Part shown: positions 23,401-35,040 of the stretch, in pieces
Numbering within the stretch: position 1 is the stretch's first letter
Layout of the letters: each line of letters starts with the position of its first letter
Assembly (NCBI GenBank): GCA_021234535.1
Contig: CM037843.1
Location: forward strand, 8,802,979-8,866,978
Source: Stichopus chloronotus
Taxonomy: Eukaryota; Echinodermata; Holothuroidea; Aspidochirotida; Stichopodidae
Direction of reading: 5' to 3'
DNA: 64,000 nucleotides
Made by a program: the position numbers and the translations under genes
Notes under the pieces: model-generated
The model's database searches: none
What the model was told of the DNA's origin: nothing
The model's input: the letters and a program-made list of their open reading frames with translations, nothing else

Positions 23401-26400
23401 CAGTTCTCCTCATCCGAGAACTCCATATTTGCAAAATAGGATAAGGTTTTGAATGAGAAATAGTCCCTTCATGCCCAATATATGCTAGTACTGTAAGTTA
23501 AATTCTACTCCCTGTTCATCTGGCTCAATGCCCTGCGTTTGTCTGTAATATCTTTGGAATTTTACCGTTTATAAACTTCACCAGGTATATAAAGCTATTC
23601 CACAGCAATTATTGACCTTTTTGACTAGCATCAAACTAATACAACATCAAGTGTGATGTGAAAAAACTTGACATAGATTAAAGGGGGAGGAAAAAGGAGG
23701 TTAAACATCGAAGTTTAATCATAGGGACGCATGCACAAGGTTATAACATTCCATCCACAATGTGTACCAACATTTTCACAGCTGTTCGATGGTATTTGCT
23801 TAAAGGATGGTCCAGTCAAAAATTAAGCTCTGGTGAAACCACCATTCAGTTTCCACGTGTGCGTATGGAGATATTGTCAGCTGAAGATACCCCATTTGAT
23901 CCCAAATATGAACTTGAAGCAATCAGGAGTGACATCATCTCCTCACATTGATGAACAGTCTTTTGTTTTCCTCATTATTGAATTTGCTGTTTTGACCTTG
24001 AAATCAATGGGTGGTCAACTTACGTACTGGTTATATAAAGGTTGTAAAACTCTCATAACCCTCGTACTTTCACATTATGATATTACTAGATATTGAAGTA
24101 TTAAATGTGAAAGAGTTGAAAGAAAACATGAAATGCTTTATTAATGTGAGGAGATGACATCACTCCTACTTGTTTCAAGTTACCTTTCGGTAACAAATGT
24201 GGCATCTTCAACTGGTAATATCTCGAGAACCACACATGGAAAATGAATGGAAGTTTCACTGTCATGGTCAGATTTATATTTACTGTTAAACATATCAAAG
24301 CTACAGTTGTGGTGGGACCATCGTTTTCACTACATCCCCTCCTCGTCATTTCAAGCTGCTTGTCTCTCTTTTATACAAGCCTTAAAGTGGAAAATTAGGG
24401 AAGTATTTGATTGTGAATCTTGCTTTTTCGTTTGATCAGCCGAAATGATGTGGTGGAGAACCGTTCAGTGTGGGCAGTGTCTTATTGATATCTCAAGCAG
24501 TTCACTACTGTATGTCAAGCAATACAGGAATACCACAAATACTTGTTGAATGAGGGTGTACTCTTTTCATAAGTAAGAGAGCATGGTCTCATATGCTCCA
24601 CCCTGGCACGCACCAATCAGCCATCAATGATTTGAATTTGACAAGTAGTTAGTTTCTTCAAGGGTTCTGTTACAAGAGGGATGTGCAAACACTACAGATC
24701 TCTTTCTGTTTTTTTCTGCCATGATCTCAAAGTTCACCTGGAATCTGATTATCTTATATTTTTTTCGAAGTACTGTCGGTATTTTTGTGGAATTTTGTTC
24801 TGTTTTCCAATACAGCAATAATGTCTATGCTATCCTGTACTAAATGTATGCAGGTGATACCAGTTTCCTTCATTAACCTCAAAAGTAATTCACATATTTG
24901 TGAATATTTAAGCTATTGCTCACTGCAAAGTAGATGTCATCAAACGTTAGATAAAAAAAATCAGCTTGTGATATACAATAATAAGTTGAATTATCACCTA
25001 TAAAGGAATGTTATCTTTGATGAATAAGCCATAATCTTGCGTAGATTTACTGTGCCTATAAATAAAGTTGCATCGTCTGAAGGGACCCTTTAAAATCATT
25101 TTTTTTTTTCCTGTGATGATAGTCGTCTATTTTTTTATTGCTTCTCTTTTATGATATAGTTGCCGGAGGTCTCACCTTTAGGGAAGGCATGTACATCGTT
25201 GAAGAAGTGGCTTCTACTGGTAAGTTGTAAACCGTAGGTCAAGTGACTGATATGAGGTGAGTATTCTTGAACGGTATCTGGAAAACAAGTTGGTGGGGAA
25301 TATCAAGTTCAGGATGCAAATCCTCAGTCTGGTGAGATGTATTGCCCTAAATTTGTTGATTTTGTGAAATTTGTAAAATGTTACCGTCTGAATTCTATCA
25401 CTCCAACCCTCCCTTCCTGAACATAAGTCAAGATAATTGCAATTTTCTCTCACAACTGAGACACTTACCCCCATTTTACTCCTTTTTCATCATTAACATC
25501 CCTAATCCCCTCCTACCGCTATTGCAACATGTTCCGTACACATTCTCATATAAAGTCTATTTCTTCACCTTAAACTTTCAAGAGTGTTATGATGAAGATG
25601 ACCATTTGGCAAGAGATCAGTCTGTTGATGAAATATTACTGTTTAGATACAGTAGAAAGAAACTATCATGCATTCATCAACATTAAAATAATTCACTGAA
25701 GTTATTTTCATTATGACTGAAGGTAATGTTTTCATTGGATATTTCCAGTAATATTACATGTACATAGCAGTTTCACACTGTAATCATTTACTGAATTTAG
25801 TATTAGTTCATGCCGGCATGCTGGAGTGATTACATGATAGTGCGAAAAGTGATGATTACATGGAAAGTGTATGCATAAACACTCACTGAAGATTATGTAT
25901 TCATATCTAGATTCTAGTGAGTCAATGCAGACACAGTGCCTAATCTCATTATTAAAAAGTCCTTCGAAATGGCATTTAAAGATAAAATGCATCCATGTTA
26001 AACCACCTTAGTGACTAGGCACATTGATATGAACCACAGTCCTAAGATTGAATGACGTTCAGTTTAAACCCGATGAGAGTGTGGGACATGGTGAAATATT
26101 TATTCTTCGTATTGTTATGGGTTGCTTAGCTTAGACTGAGTCGTGATAGCTAGATAGGACGGATACAATGTGACAGGTAGTTATTCCACATAAACTTGTC
26201 AATCTTAGAGGTGTGCTTATATATATATATGTGTGTGTGGTTTTGTGAGTTTAAATTGCATCAACTTGCTGCAAGTTTTAAACAACCTTTACAAGCTTTC
26301 TTTTTTTAATGTTTCAAATATTCTTTTCGTACGCTGTACTCGCTACTGTGTAGACACCATTCAAGTGCACTGAAGGTCTCTGACTTGATGCTGTCTTGCC

Positions 26401-28524
26401 AGATATCTTCAGCAATACATTTGGATTATGTGGTGAAGGTAGTTTGTAATGCATACAGTTTGTTATATGGCTTGAGGTCTCCCTTGACAAATCTGAAATT
26501 TTTATTGGAACATTTCTTTTTATGTTGTTCTGTTGATGTATTCCGTGTTTTTGTTATTTATGAATCAGAGTGTAATTCTAAGGGCACCCTAAAAGCCAAA
26601 GCAAACAAACAAAAGACTTATTGTCTGACGTTACAATGTCTCAGTCTGGAGACCGTAATCAATGTGACACTCTACCCACATCCCTGCTCTTGCATGGTGA
26701 TGAGCCCACAGGGTGTGAGACACCTCATATAAGAACAGAAAGAACAAAAGAGCGTGAGTCTGTTGAACTTCTGCCATAGGAAAGATGTTAATGCAACTCT
26801 GTGCCCACCTTAGGCTTTGTGTGACTTCTTGTATGTTAAGATCAACAAAGGAAACAATGCTTTGCATAATTATGTGAGTATGTTCTTGACTCCATTGGGG
26901 TTTTCTTCAGAAAGTTAAGTCGGTCTAGTGAGGAATGTTCCCTCTCTCCCATGGATACTGTAGATTGTTATTTTAGTGTATTACTCTGACTCTGACTGGC
27001 TGGACAGTTGCATGTGTGAAAAACGTCTATTAAATAAGAGCAACAAAATGAGTATGTTCTCAAGAGCTGAAGGAAGTATCTCTGGTATCCTTGACTAATA
27101 GTCAGCCCAAACAAATTCAAGGATGAAACAAGAGGTAAGTACAGAGGAAAACTTTAGCCACATGACACCCAAGTTTGGGGTTCAAAGACACAACCAATTC
27201 GTCTGAAATGCGAAATGGACTAGCACACATAATGTGTCTTGTGAAAGAAGATTCTTGAATGTCGAGCAGAGGTTCTTCTCTTCAGATTCTGTCTGTATTA
27301 GCACTCCGGAAACAAAGTGAACAAAGGTTGAAATTTTGTACTTTTCTGTCTACTATACCCCTCTCTCTTTCTGTATTTAGTAGGCATGTGTTGAAGTTTT
27401 TTTTCAGTCAGTTTTTTTGTGCTTCAAAGTGCTCTTCTTGGATTCTTTAAAGTCCTCTGGAGGCTGAAGTCTCTGTTCATGCTGGAAGATGCAGTGTATA
27501 ACCAGCACATAAATAAAAGATATTGTTGAGTGCATGTTACTTGTTATGGGATAGATGTATCTTTCAGCAAAGAAATGGGTGTAATTGTTGCTTTCCTTCT
27601 TTGTGGAGAGAGACAAAGTGTTTGGCTGCCTTGTCTTTAGAGCTCAGAAATGGCCTTGGAAATCAGGGAATATGAAAGTGGTGATTCCAGGCATGCATAG
27701 AACATTTTGTGAAATATATACATTTTATGTGAAAAAAGTCCTATGATAGTACAAATTTTTCAGAAACACATGCCCCAGATTTCTCTCATGCATTCACTAC
27801 ATGCTTTCTCTTTCATGCAGTGCAATATTGTAGGATTTTGACTCTTTTCAAGGTCTTGCTGGAAATGGGGGTCATATCCTTGGAAGTCACAGAAGTCATG
27901 GAATTCTGAGAAGTGTTTCAACCCTGTTATAAAAAATATGTGGGATGGTGAGCTGTGATTCACCATTCCTTTCACTCTTTCTCAGTTTGTGACTAAACTG
28001 CTGATGATGATAGATATATTAATAAACTGAACATATAATAATCTAATCAACAAAAGAAAAAAAAAGCAATTTAGTATCATCATCTGTCGTGTGCTGGTTC
28101 TCCTTACCATGACTTATGATCAAGTAATTCTGTTTATTCTACAAAAAGAAATTGACTTCTGTTTTTTTTGGCTTGAAACCGTAGGTCTCCCCTCTTATAC
28201 AGTACTTCTGAGCGCTAATCCCTGTCCTGTGCCAAAAGAAAAAGAAAAATACTTGTTGAGACATTGCCAGCCATGATTGTGTATCTGGGATAAAATGAAA
28301 GAAATTACAGAAATGCCATTCACAAACTTAGTGACAAAAAGTTTTTCTGATTTTTTGGCTCAGGTATGATGAGTGCTATGGATCTGGTTGAGGTCAATCC
28401 CTTGATAGGTACCAAAGAAGACAAGGACCGCACCATTGACTGCGCCATCAAACTGGTGGGCGGCGCCCTTGGTCAGAAACGAGAAGGGGAGTACCCACGT
28501 GATTTCCATCTGCCCAAGCCCTAA
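2245..28524 (+). CDS. Arginase, probably mitochondrial (eight exons)
   Basis: The product hydrolyses L-arginine to ornithine and urea at a binuclear manganese site. Eight exons (2245-2439, 5206-5278, 13155-13267, 18376-18698, 20024-20128, 23287-23363, 25160-25219, 28364-28524) join in frame into 1107 nt, 368 residues plus TAA. All seven introns are GT-AG. Manganese ligands are H149 (GGDHS), D172, H174 and D176 (DAHAD), D280 and D282 (SFDVD). H189 in GNMHG is the proton shuttle and E304 in FREG the catalytic-pocket glutamate. The first ~55 residues are rich in Arg, Ser and Ala, lack acidic residues and precede the conserved [11 protein letters not shown] strand, so a mitochondrial presequence is likely. 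The length is close to vertebrate ARG2 (about 354) rather than cytosolic ARG1 (322). An agmatinase is unlikely given the GLRDLDPGE and REG motifs. ARG1 versus ARG2 orthology is not decided, so no symbol is given. Confidence 0.96.
3905..4470 (+). repeat. Dispersed repeat family, copy 1
   Basis: Lies in arginase intron 1. It aligns by eye over about 550 bp with 33600-34135 on the same strand. Shared blocks include GTGAAA-CCAT-TCTCAATAG, GATAATCTTAACTGTC versus GATAATCTTGGCTGTC, GGTTACATGGC-like segments, and AAATCTTTCTT. No protein is encoded; the short open frame over it is incidental. Confidence 0.6.
5206..5278 (+). CDS. Arginase exon 2
   Basis: A 73-nt exon coding residues 66-89 (begins [15 protein letters not shown]) plus one base of codon 90. 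Acceptor TTTCAAG|TCA, donor CAAT|GTAAGT. The GP.S.R motif corresponds to the GPT.LR segment of known arginases. Confidence 0.92.
6568..6870. mobile_element. Possible hAT-like MITE (303 bp)
   Basis: The left end reads CAGAGGGTCTGATCCAGGAT. The right end, reverse complemented, reads CAGTGGCAGATCCTAGGAT. Both lead into a G-rich block on their own strand (GGGGGGGTGG and GGGAGGGTGGTGGG). This makes imperfect terminal inverted repeats on a short non-coding element. The flanking 8-mers (GTTTCAGC and AGTAAATT) are not a matching target duplication, so the ends or the class may be wrong. Confidence 0.4.
8330..9575 (+). repeat. Diverged 144-bp-type repeat copies (intron 2, leading block)
   Basis: Several degraded monomers at 8330-8930 and 9300-9575 carry the landmarks of the main array: TATCTCAAGATAGGA, GTAAACA.GAT and GGTCATCTGAGG. 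At 8594-8619 there are three perfect AGGTCA half-sites separated by 4 bp each. The separating stretch 8930-9300 has no clear monomer. Confidence 0.7.
9835..12335 (+). repeat. Main tandem array of a ~144-bp monomer (intron 2)
   Basis: The marker ATATCTC (or a close variant) recurs at 9989, 10132, 10276, 10366, 10466, 10603, 10984, 11129, 11273, 11418, 11562, 11707, 11863, 11999, 12148 and 12284. Most steps are 136-156 bp; a few are shortened, and 10603-10984 is interrupted by (TG)n-rich sequence. Each full monomer has an AGGTCA-rich box, a GAAAACCTTGTAAACACAAT box, the TCTCAAGAAGGGAAGCTTG box and a TTTGGTATGTGGGTGTACC box. All copies point the same way as arginase. Confidence 0.93.
13155..13267 (+). 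CDS. Arginase exon 3
   Basis: A 113-nt exon coding the end of codon 90 (Trp, split T|GG) and residues 91-127, including HDHGDLGF, equivalent to the DYGDLPF segment of other arginases. Acceptor CAATACAG, donor AAAG|GTAATT, phase 0. Confidence 0.94.
14985..15260 (+). repeat. Short repeat island with tail module (intron 3)
   Basis: Contains TTTGTAATCATATATGTG, a TG-rich stretch and one partial monomer (AACATGATATCTCAAGAAGG). A tail module follows at 15203-15254 (ATCCTCATAATGAAATCATT, then GCATTTGTGCATTCTGG). Confidence 0.65.
15800..15985 (+). repeat. (TG)n tract and one partial monomer (intron 3)
   Basis: A TG-rich simple repeat (15804-15841) runs directly into a partial monomer (ATTTCTCAAGAGGCAGAAGT) and an AGGTCA box with GTCAAAGGTCACTTGAGGTC at 15939-15958. 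Confidence 0.65.
16655..17705 (+). repeat. Tandem array of the ~290-bp dimeric repeat form (intron 3)
   Basis: A second form alternates two half-units. One is marked by ATCTCAGCAACTGAAAGTTG and the other by TATCTCAATG-GAAAGTTGCT. The first marker recurs at 16657, 16951, 17242 and 17505, steps of 294, 291 and 263 bp. Each half carries an AGGTCA box, so the form is a diverged dimer of the 144-bp monomer. Confidence 0.85.
18376..18698 (+). CDS. Arginase exon 4 (manganese-site core)
   Basis: A 323-nt exon, residues 128-234 plus two bases. It carries [14 protein letters not shown], the DAHADIN manganese signature, GNMHG and GLRDLDPGE. The donor is GAGAA|GTAGGT; reading two bases further would create an in-frame TAG, so the splice is needed for the protein to continue. 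Confidence 0.97.
20024..20128 (+). CDS. Arginase exon 5
   Basis: A 105-nt exon finishing Lys235 and coding residues 236-269 (begins [18 protein letters not shown]). The donor is AGA|GTTAGT. It departs from consensus at +3 but is the only nearby GT that keeps frame with exon 6; the downstream GTGCCT would break it. Confidence 0.93.
20250..21125 (+). repeat. 144-bp monomer array (intron 5, first block)
   Basis: About six monomers, preceded by a head with TTTGCAATCATACAGACATG and a TG-rich stretch. Markers TATCTCAAGAAG and GTCAA-GGTCATTTGGGG are clear. The half-sites are more degraded than in intron 2. The last monomer decays near 21100. Confidence 0.85.
21303..22290 (+). repeat. Tail module followed by the ~290-bp dimeric repeat form (intron 5)
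   Basis: A tail-like module at 21303-21345 (CACATTTGTGCATTTTGG), then CTGAAGGTAGACAAGGG and a GTGTGTGTATG tract lead into dimeric units. The marker ATCTCAGCA recurs near 21517, 21831 and 22119 (steps 314 and 288). Perfect AGGTCAAAGGTCA direct repeats lie at 21781-21793 and 22195-22207. Confidence 0.85.
23287..23363 (+). CDS. Arginase exon 6
   Basis: A 77-nt exon coding residues 271-295 with [14 protein letters not shown], which supplies manganese ligands D280 and D282. Acceptor TTTCAG|GGG, donor AGAG|GTGAAA, phase 1. Confidence 0.95.
23832..24268. mobile_element. Long imperfect palindrome, possible foldback element (intron 6)
   Basis: The left arm (about 23832-23990) and right arm (about 24110-24268) are inverted copies of each other: GGAGTGACATCATCTCCTCA at 23926-23945 answers GAGGAGATGACATCACTCC on the right. 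A perfect 10-bp inner inverted pair flanks the centre (CTTTCACATT 24067-24076, AATGTGAAAG 24104-24113). Short open frames on each arm give similar peptides on opposite strands because of the inversion; they are not genes. Confidence 0.7.
25160..25219 (+). CDS. Arginase exon 7
   Basis: A 60-nt exon coding [19 protein letters not shown] (residues 297-315) with split codons at both ends. E304 is in the REG motif. Acceptor GATATAG, donor ACTG|GTAAGT. Confidence 0.95.
28364..28524 (+). CDS. Arginase exon 8 with stop codon
   Basis: The last coding exon, residues 317-368 and TAA at 28522-28524. It contains [11 protein letters not shown], the usual C-terminal arginase strand-helix block (consensus LD.MEVNP). 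The tail ends DFHLPKP, without an obvious SKL-type peroxisomal signal. Confidence 0.96.
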
Positions 28525-29640
28525 GAGTATTTTAAGCGCAAACATTCTGCCGCCATAAAGTAATACTTTGAAAGGTAGCAGTAATGTGAAGTTTTTAATT
28601 TGAGGATAATCCAAAAGGTTATTGTAAATGACGAACTAACATGATTTGATTAGCGTTACCACTGTGATGGAAAAGGTCTCAAATCTTTCGTGTTTTGTTT
28701 TGTGGAAATGTGAGAGTTTGGATGACTGTGACTTGACACTTCTGTAAGTTCATGAAAAAATCCAAAATAGAAGCTCACTTGTAACAGAAAATGACAGTAA
28801 TGAAGTTTGTTGGTAGTCGTGGTGTCTGAGATGCCAAAATCTCTACCGGACAATCAGATTTTGTTACAAGGTTGTCCTTCAGACAACCAAACTTGGTCAG
28901 TGCTTGAATAAAATCAAAATTTTGAAATGCAGTATGTGAAACAATGTTATGCAATGTAGTGACAAATTTGCTGACAACACAATGCAAGTGTGATCATGGT
29001 AGAGAAACCTAGAAATACTGTAGGTTATGATGTTTTTTGGGGGCAGGATCACTGAAGTTTGAGAAAGGATAACCAAGTTTTATACGTGAGTCTTCCCTTG
29101 GACCATCAGATGAAATTCTTGAAATTTCAGCAGTGGACCAACAAGCATTGGTCCACCTTGGGGAAACATTTGGTATCTGTTGTTTTGCTTTCATGAGTTG
29201 CATTAAGATATATACATTACATACAGACCTTAGTAAATGAAATCTGGAAACTTATGTCACATTCACAAGCAGTCACAGAGACAATTCTAGTTTGTGTCCC
29301 TGAGGATCAAAAGTTTGTCTAACATATCCTATGTAGTTATGATAAATTCAGTGAAGACATGAAAAAAGCAAGAGACCATTCTTTCTGGGTGCAACAGTGT
29401 GATTTTCAAGAATTGATAACGTCATTGGAAACGATAAGTAAAGCCAGATGTGCAGTGTACATTTCGACAATCCTGAAAAATTTCTAATGCTACAGATGTA
29501 CACTTCATACAAGCCAGTCTGTATGTCTTGTTTCTTTAAACATAGTGTATTGTTGTACTTTATGTATTGTGTGGATTCATACAGTCACAGTTAAACTACT
29601 TTTGATATGTTGGTTTAACTTGAATAAAATTTGCACTGTA
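28525..29640 (+). other. Probable arginase 3' UTR / 3' flank
   Basis: No coding signal. Two canonical AATAAA hexamers lie downstream of the stop, at 28907-28912 and 29623-29628. Either could define the mRNA end; transcript data would be needed to choose. Confidence 0.4.
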
Positions 29641-32600
29641 ACCTGGTACCTGTCTTTAAATGCCACTTGTCATAGTAGTGCATTAGCAGTTCAACTTAAA
29701 TTTCTCTTCCACAGTACAAAAGGCTTCTACAAATGAGCCACCCCCACTCACCTGGCTTTAAGTGTTGCACAGTTAAGTAGCATGTAAGCAATTCAACTAC
29801 CCCTCATATTTTCCAATAAAATACATAATCAAATGAATGGTTGAGGGAGAGTTGCTGGTCCTTTGTTAACGTATCAGTTGGTATTGCTATTGCCCATTTG
29901 CTATCCTGGGTGGTTGTGAGTGGCCAAATGCCAGCGTAACTGAAAAGGCACAAAGTTTTACATGATTGGGGTATTTGCAGACAGGAATTGTGAATTGATG
30001 GCACGTCTGAGCCAACAAGGTCAATGAATTACTGAGGGATTTTGAAGTGTAAACTAAAGGCAATAATAGGTATAGCAATTATATGTGAACTGTATCTCTT
30101 TGTGATGTATTCCCTCAGGGGTTGTGTACTTTAATACTCACTTTAGCCGTGTTCCCACTGATGTTTCTATTGTGATTGTGAGCAAGTGATGAGTGATCGT
30201 TTGTTCCAAGGACGATCATCTTCCTCAGCATTTGGTACAATTAATGCTTGCTGAGGGGCGTTAATCTCTGAACGAATGAACGTTGTCTTATGCCATTGAA
30301 TGTCCATTGTTGTGACAGCTCAGATCTTTGATGTTTAGGGGAAATCCTACCAAGCAAAGGAAATGCCAAATTATAGAACAGATAGCCATCGATCAACAGT
30401 ATTACAATAAAACAGTTCCGACTAGTCATAAAGTCGTTGGCCAAACTGTAGACCGTGGTTGTCTCAATATCAAGCAAATGTCTTATTAATATATCAGTAA
30501 CAGTGTTTTAATTTATGATGGACACACTTGTAGGATGCTGTTTACAAAACCAAAATAATCATCGCCACATTTTGATATTGCCTTCCAGTTTATATGACCT
30601 TTTTCTGTTTTAGGTTTTTATGCCAACTGCTATGGTTATCTAAAGGACAAATATATAACAAAATTTGGTTGGTTTGGTTGGCATTGGTTATTGATACTTT
30701 GATACTACATTGGTTATTGATACTTCAGAAAATTGGGACTCTAGTAACCTTAACTGCTTCATTTGTCTATGCAAAAATGTCTTAATTTCTCTCAGCTGGT
30801 TGATTGTTTTTGTTTGAAGGCCATCAATGTCTACCTGCAGAGTCCAAGTAAACATTGATAACCTTTGACCAAACAACATTCCATGTTTAAGCTAGGTGGA
30901 GGCATATAGGACATACTCATGAATATTATCTTGTGGCCATCAACTTAAGAAAAACTAAACAATTTAAACATTTTTTTTCTCCCTACTGGGGCGCTTTCTA
31001 ACAGAATTTGTCAATGGCAGAACAGTGTTTACCATAAATATGTTTAATAGATATGCTTCTACACTATTTAGAGAAAGTGGAAAGAGTTAGGTAAGATGTA
31101 TTTCACAAGTACGTATGCTCCTTTAACTTTAATTGACAGTTTCAGATCCCTCTGAATATCTATTCATTAGTTTTTGAGTTCTAAGTTTCAATTCTTTTTA
31201 AAAATGATATTATTTGAGATATTGATAACATTTAGACACTGATGAATTTCTTAAAACTGTATTTCCAAATGTTTTCTTTTAACTGGAGGAAGGAGGGGAG
31301 AGTAGACATCCCCTGTGTCATTTCCTGGATTACTCACTGTTTACTGAAGACAAAGGTTTTCTCTTGTTTTACCCAAATCTTTCTGTCTTTTTAATTCCAT
31401 AAGAGCTTCTGGATTCTATGGTTTTTATCTTCATTAGATATTTTGGGAGGAATGTGGTGGAAGTTTGATGTAAAAACAAATGCCGTTTTCCAGTCTGTGG
31501 GAAACATTTTTTCAGCAGCTTTAAATTTACTTTGATTTGTAACCGGTTTGAGTCTCGTACAAAGACTTATGAATGTGGATTGAATGTATGAATCAAACAG
31601 GGCAGAAAGTTTTTAACATGACAGCATTTGCATTAATAAAATAAGTATGACTTGGGTTTTTGAAATAATTTATGTGGACTGATGGACCATATCCATTGCA
31701 TACTTCCGTAAATTTTCTGCTGAACAATAGTTTAGTTTTTAGATGTTCTTTTTTGTTTAGTCCCTGACTGAGAACTTAATATACAAATTTGTATCTCTTG
31801 ATACCTAGCTTGGTATGTATGATCAAGAAACATTTTAATTTTCTGAGTTTGTTGTATGTGAAGACTTTAAAGCATGAGATATCTGACTGGATTTTGTCGG
31901 ATACCATTGGTGTGGAATATGTGTAGTATAAAAGATTCTTTGTTGTTAACATGGCTCGATTTTTGTCTCCTCATGATAGGAACGTCTGAAAAAAAAAAAA
32001 AACTTCTGAAATAACCTATTCAGGAGCCATCAAATTTATCTGTCCAATTGTAGGTGAGGCTGCTACTCTTCAAATGTAAGTGGCAAAGAATCTACTAATA
32101 TTGAAATATTCGTTGTTTATTTAACTTAATATTATGATAGATATAGGTTTATTTGTTGGAGAAATCTGATATTAATCTGTGAGTCACACACACACACATT
32201 TATCCCTGTGTATGTATGGTATTCATACAATATTCTCACAAATTTAGGTGTTTATTAATAGGTTTGGTTTTGAAGCCTTAGTCTGAATAAATTTGGTGCT
32301 ATAATGATGCTTTTACATTGTCATTTACTGTCAAAATCTGTGTCGTGTGAAGAGTTTTTACCGCAAAATCACATGATTAAAGCAGATGTATGTCGGTAAG
32401 GTTTGGGGTCTTCTTCTGGAGAGGGAATCAAATGTAGGATATCATGTGATAATTAGCTGGGTATTATTATACACTGTTTGGCTGCCCTATTCATGCCCTC
32501 TGTGTTTCTAATCAACGTTTTGTGCCCCCCACATGTCCATATATGCCTGTATATATTGCTAAATATCAGTTTACCCACAAACTGTACGTGGGACGGGCTC

Positions 32601-33590
32601 ACATATGCTGGGAAGATTAAAGATGCAATGGTATGATCGAAAACAGATCTACTTCTAGAGTTCTGTCATTAAGTTTATGGCGATAGACAAAACAAAGTGA
32701 AATTGTGACATAGGAACATTTAACAGGTTTGGAAATTGCCATTAATTGCTGAAATGAAAGTTACAATACGTGAAAAAGAGCCTCAACGAAAAGTCAAAGT
32801 GTTGTAATTCTTGAATTGCAGTTCAAATTTCTCTGAAGTGCTGCGGAATCTTCTGTTTCTCGCGATAAATTTCACGGTGTACATTGATTTATTCCCATTT
32901 GCAAAGAAAGAGGAAGGAGATCGAAGACAATTTTGCCATAAAATGAAAAAAAAAGTACAAAAGTTTGAAGAAGACATCAAGATCTGTGTAAAAGTTTCAT
33001 GAGGTTGGAATCCTAGTTTGTGACTTTGACGCCAAATTAGAGGTGGTATGGGTTATGACAAACTGACCACGTAGGGTACTGCTATGAGTTGCTTATTATA
33101 CCTCTCTGTATGGGGTAGTTAATCATGATCATGTAGTGTTTATCATTGTATCTTGTGTGTGAAACAACCATACCAGTATTTAAATATATATATAATGGTA
33201 ATGAAGAACATGGATGTTACTTTTGCACACCGTGCTTTGTTTCTCCATGTGTTGTACTTTTATCATGCCCTACTGTGCGGTGATTGTAATGTAAATCGGC
33301 TCATGTGGTAGTTCACATTTGTCTGAGGTTCTCAACCCATGACAGTGTTAACTGCCAGCATGGAAGTGACTATGGAAATATCTTACTATATGTATCATTC
33401 ATCCTTTGAGTCGAAATTATTTTCTTGAATACAGTAAAGGAAAAAGCAAAATAATACTTACTTTTTTTTCTTATTCTGCAATGATGCAACAAGTTTTAAT
33501 CATACACGATATAATATATATCAACAGCTATATAATCATCATATTTCTTTGAATTAAAGATTAATCACCAGTAGATGGTACATTAAAGGA
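29641..33590. other. Intergenic stretch without recognisable features
   Basis: AT-rich sequence with only short, unconvincing open frames (60-78 codons) on both strands. I see no domain, splice-linked exon chain, RNA gene or clear repeat here, apart from short A, T and CA runs. Confidence 0.5.
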
Positions 33591-33599
33591 ATTGGCGAC

Positions 33600-34135
33600 T
33601 GAGGACAATTGACACTCCATTAAAACTGAAAAGATTTTTCTCTCTTTGTTGGTGAAAACCATATCTCAATAGCATGTTCCATTTGGAACTTATATATTTT
33701 TAAAGGAATAGCTGCTTTAAAATGAAGGAAAGTTGGAAATGTGATGGATCCACTGGTTCAACTTCTTGCATAACCTTTGTATTCCTTCATAATCTTGGCT
33801 GTCCTCAAAAAAACATTGCAATAATTTAAAGGACGTGATCTTACTATGTTTTAAGGTACCTAATCTACAATATAGCCAAACTACATTTTCACTAGTGTCA
33901 AATTTCAAGGTGAAGTGAGGGCTTCAGTTTCAAAGGAAAACATAAACTTCAATAATACCACGGTTACATGGCTTTATGTAACATTGAAACAACTGGAAAT
34001 CTTTCTTCAAACCGAAACTTAACTTGAGTTAGGAACAAAAGATTGACATGGGATTTGAAATTCCCGCGGTGAAAAATTATTCTCTTTCATTTAAACCCAT
34101 TCCCTTTAAACCCCTTCACTTGTCGGTAAGATATT
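33600..34135 (+). repeat. Dispersed repeat family, copy 2
   Basis: Same-strand counterpart of 3905-4470. The order of conserved blocks is the same: TTTCTCTCTTTGTTGGTGAA, ACCATATCTCAATAGCATG, GGTTACATGGCTTTATGTAA and GGAAATCTTTCTTC. Confidence 0.6.
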
Positions 34136-34164
34136 CCTTTACGTAGGAAAATGCACGATCTGGA

Positions 34165-34221
34165 GTAAATGCAAGCGATGGATGAGGGCGCAGCGCGAGT
34201 GCATTCAGCGGTTGCATTTAC
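34165..34221. repeat. GC-rich inverted repeat
   Basis: GTAAATGCAAGCGATG (34165-34180) pairs with CAGCGGTTGCATTTAC (34206-34221) at 14 of 16 positions, enclosing GGGCGCAGCGCGAGTGC. It abuts dispersed-repeat copy 2, so it may be part of a larger element. Confidence 0.5.
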
Positions 34222-35040
34222 CCCCGAGAGTGAAATATCCCTTTTAACGCACAGGTCCAGAGTTGATTAAACTTGTTCATTCATACACAGTGAGATTTTA
34301 ATGAAACAAAAGAAAACGAAAGAAAATTTGGATTTGCAAATAACATTTTGTACCGAAAACGAAGCCCGAGAACAGGTAACACGATCAACAACATGGCAAC
34401 AATATTCGTGCAAGATTGACAAAGGTACCACCATTATTTTGTATATCATGATCAAAGATAGCAGATGACAAAACAATGTCATCAATCTAAAATACTTAGA
34501 CTATCGCGGCACTAATTGGTTTTGAAGGTAGGATTGCCCGCTTTCCATTCCTGTACATTTGTGCTAGTTAGCCTGTATTTCTGCAAGTGTGCTGGTAATA
34601 AATGAATTTTGAAATGAAAAATATATTACTGATGGATTCTCAATGCTTTGACAATTGTACTCATTTGTTCTACCTTTAACTACGTATTTTATTTTCAGCA
34701 GAACTCCACCAGCCTTGATATAGTACAAAATTTATTTTCTTTTCAGAACAGATTTGGAAACTTACATTTCTACTAAATATAGTTTATTTTTTAATCGTAT
34801 AGTTTTCAAACATATATCTAATGAAGAACAACAGCAACCTGAGGGTGCCAAATGTAAAACCTGTGTTCCATGAAATACAGAGACGAGGGATGAAGTGAAT
34901 TATACAACGTTGTAAACATTTTAGTTAAGACTGTGGCATTATCAGCTTACAAAGACTTCTACAGAACTTTGATAACATACCTTACTACTGTGAGCGTACC
35001 AGATCCAAACTTTGTTTCATACATATTGGTTATATGATAA

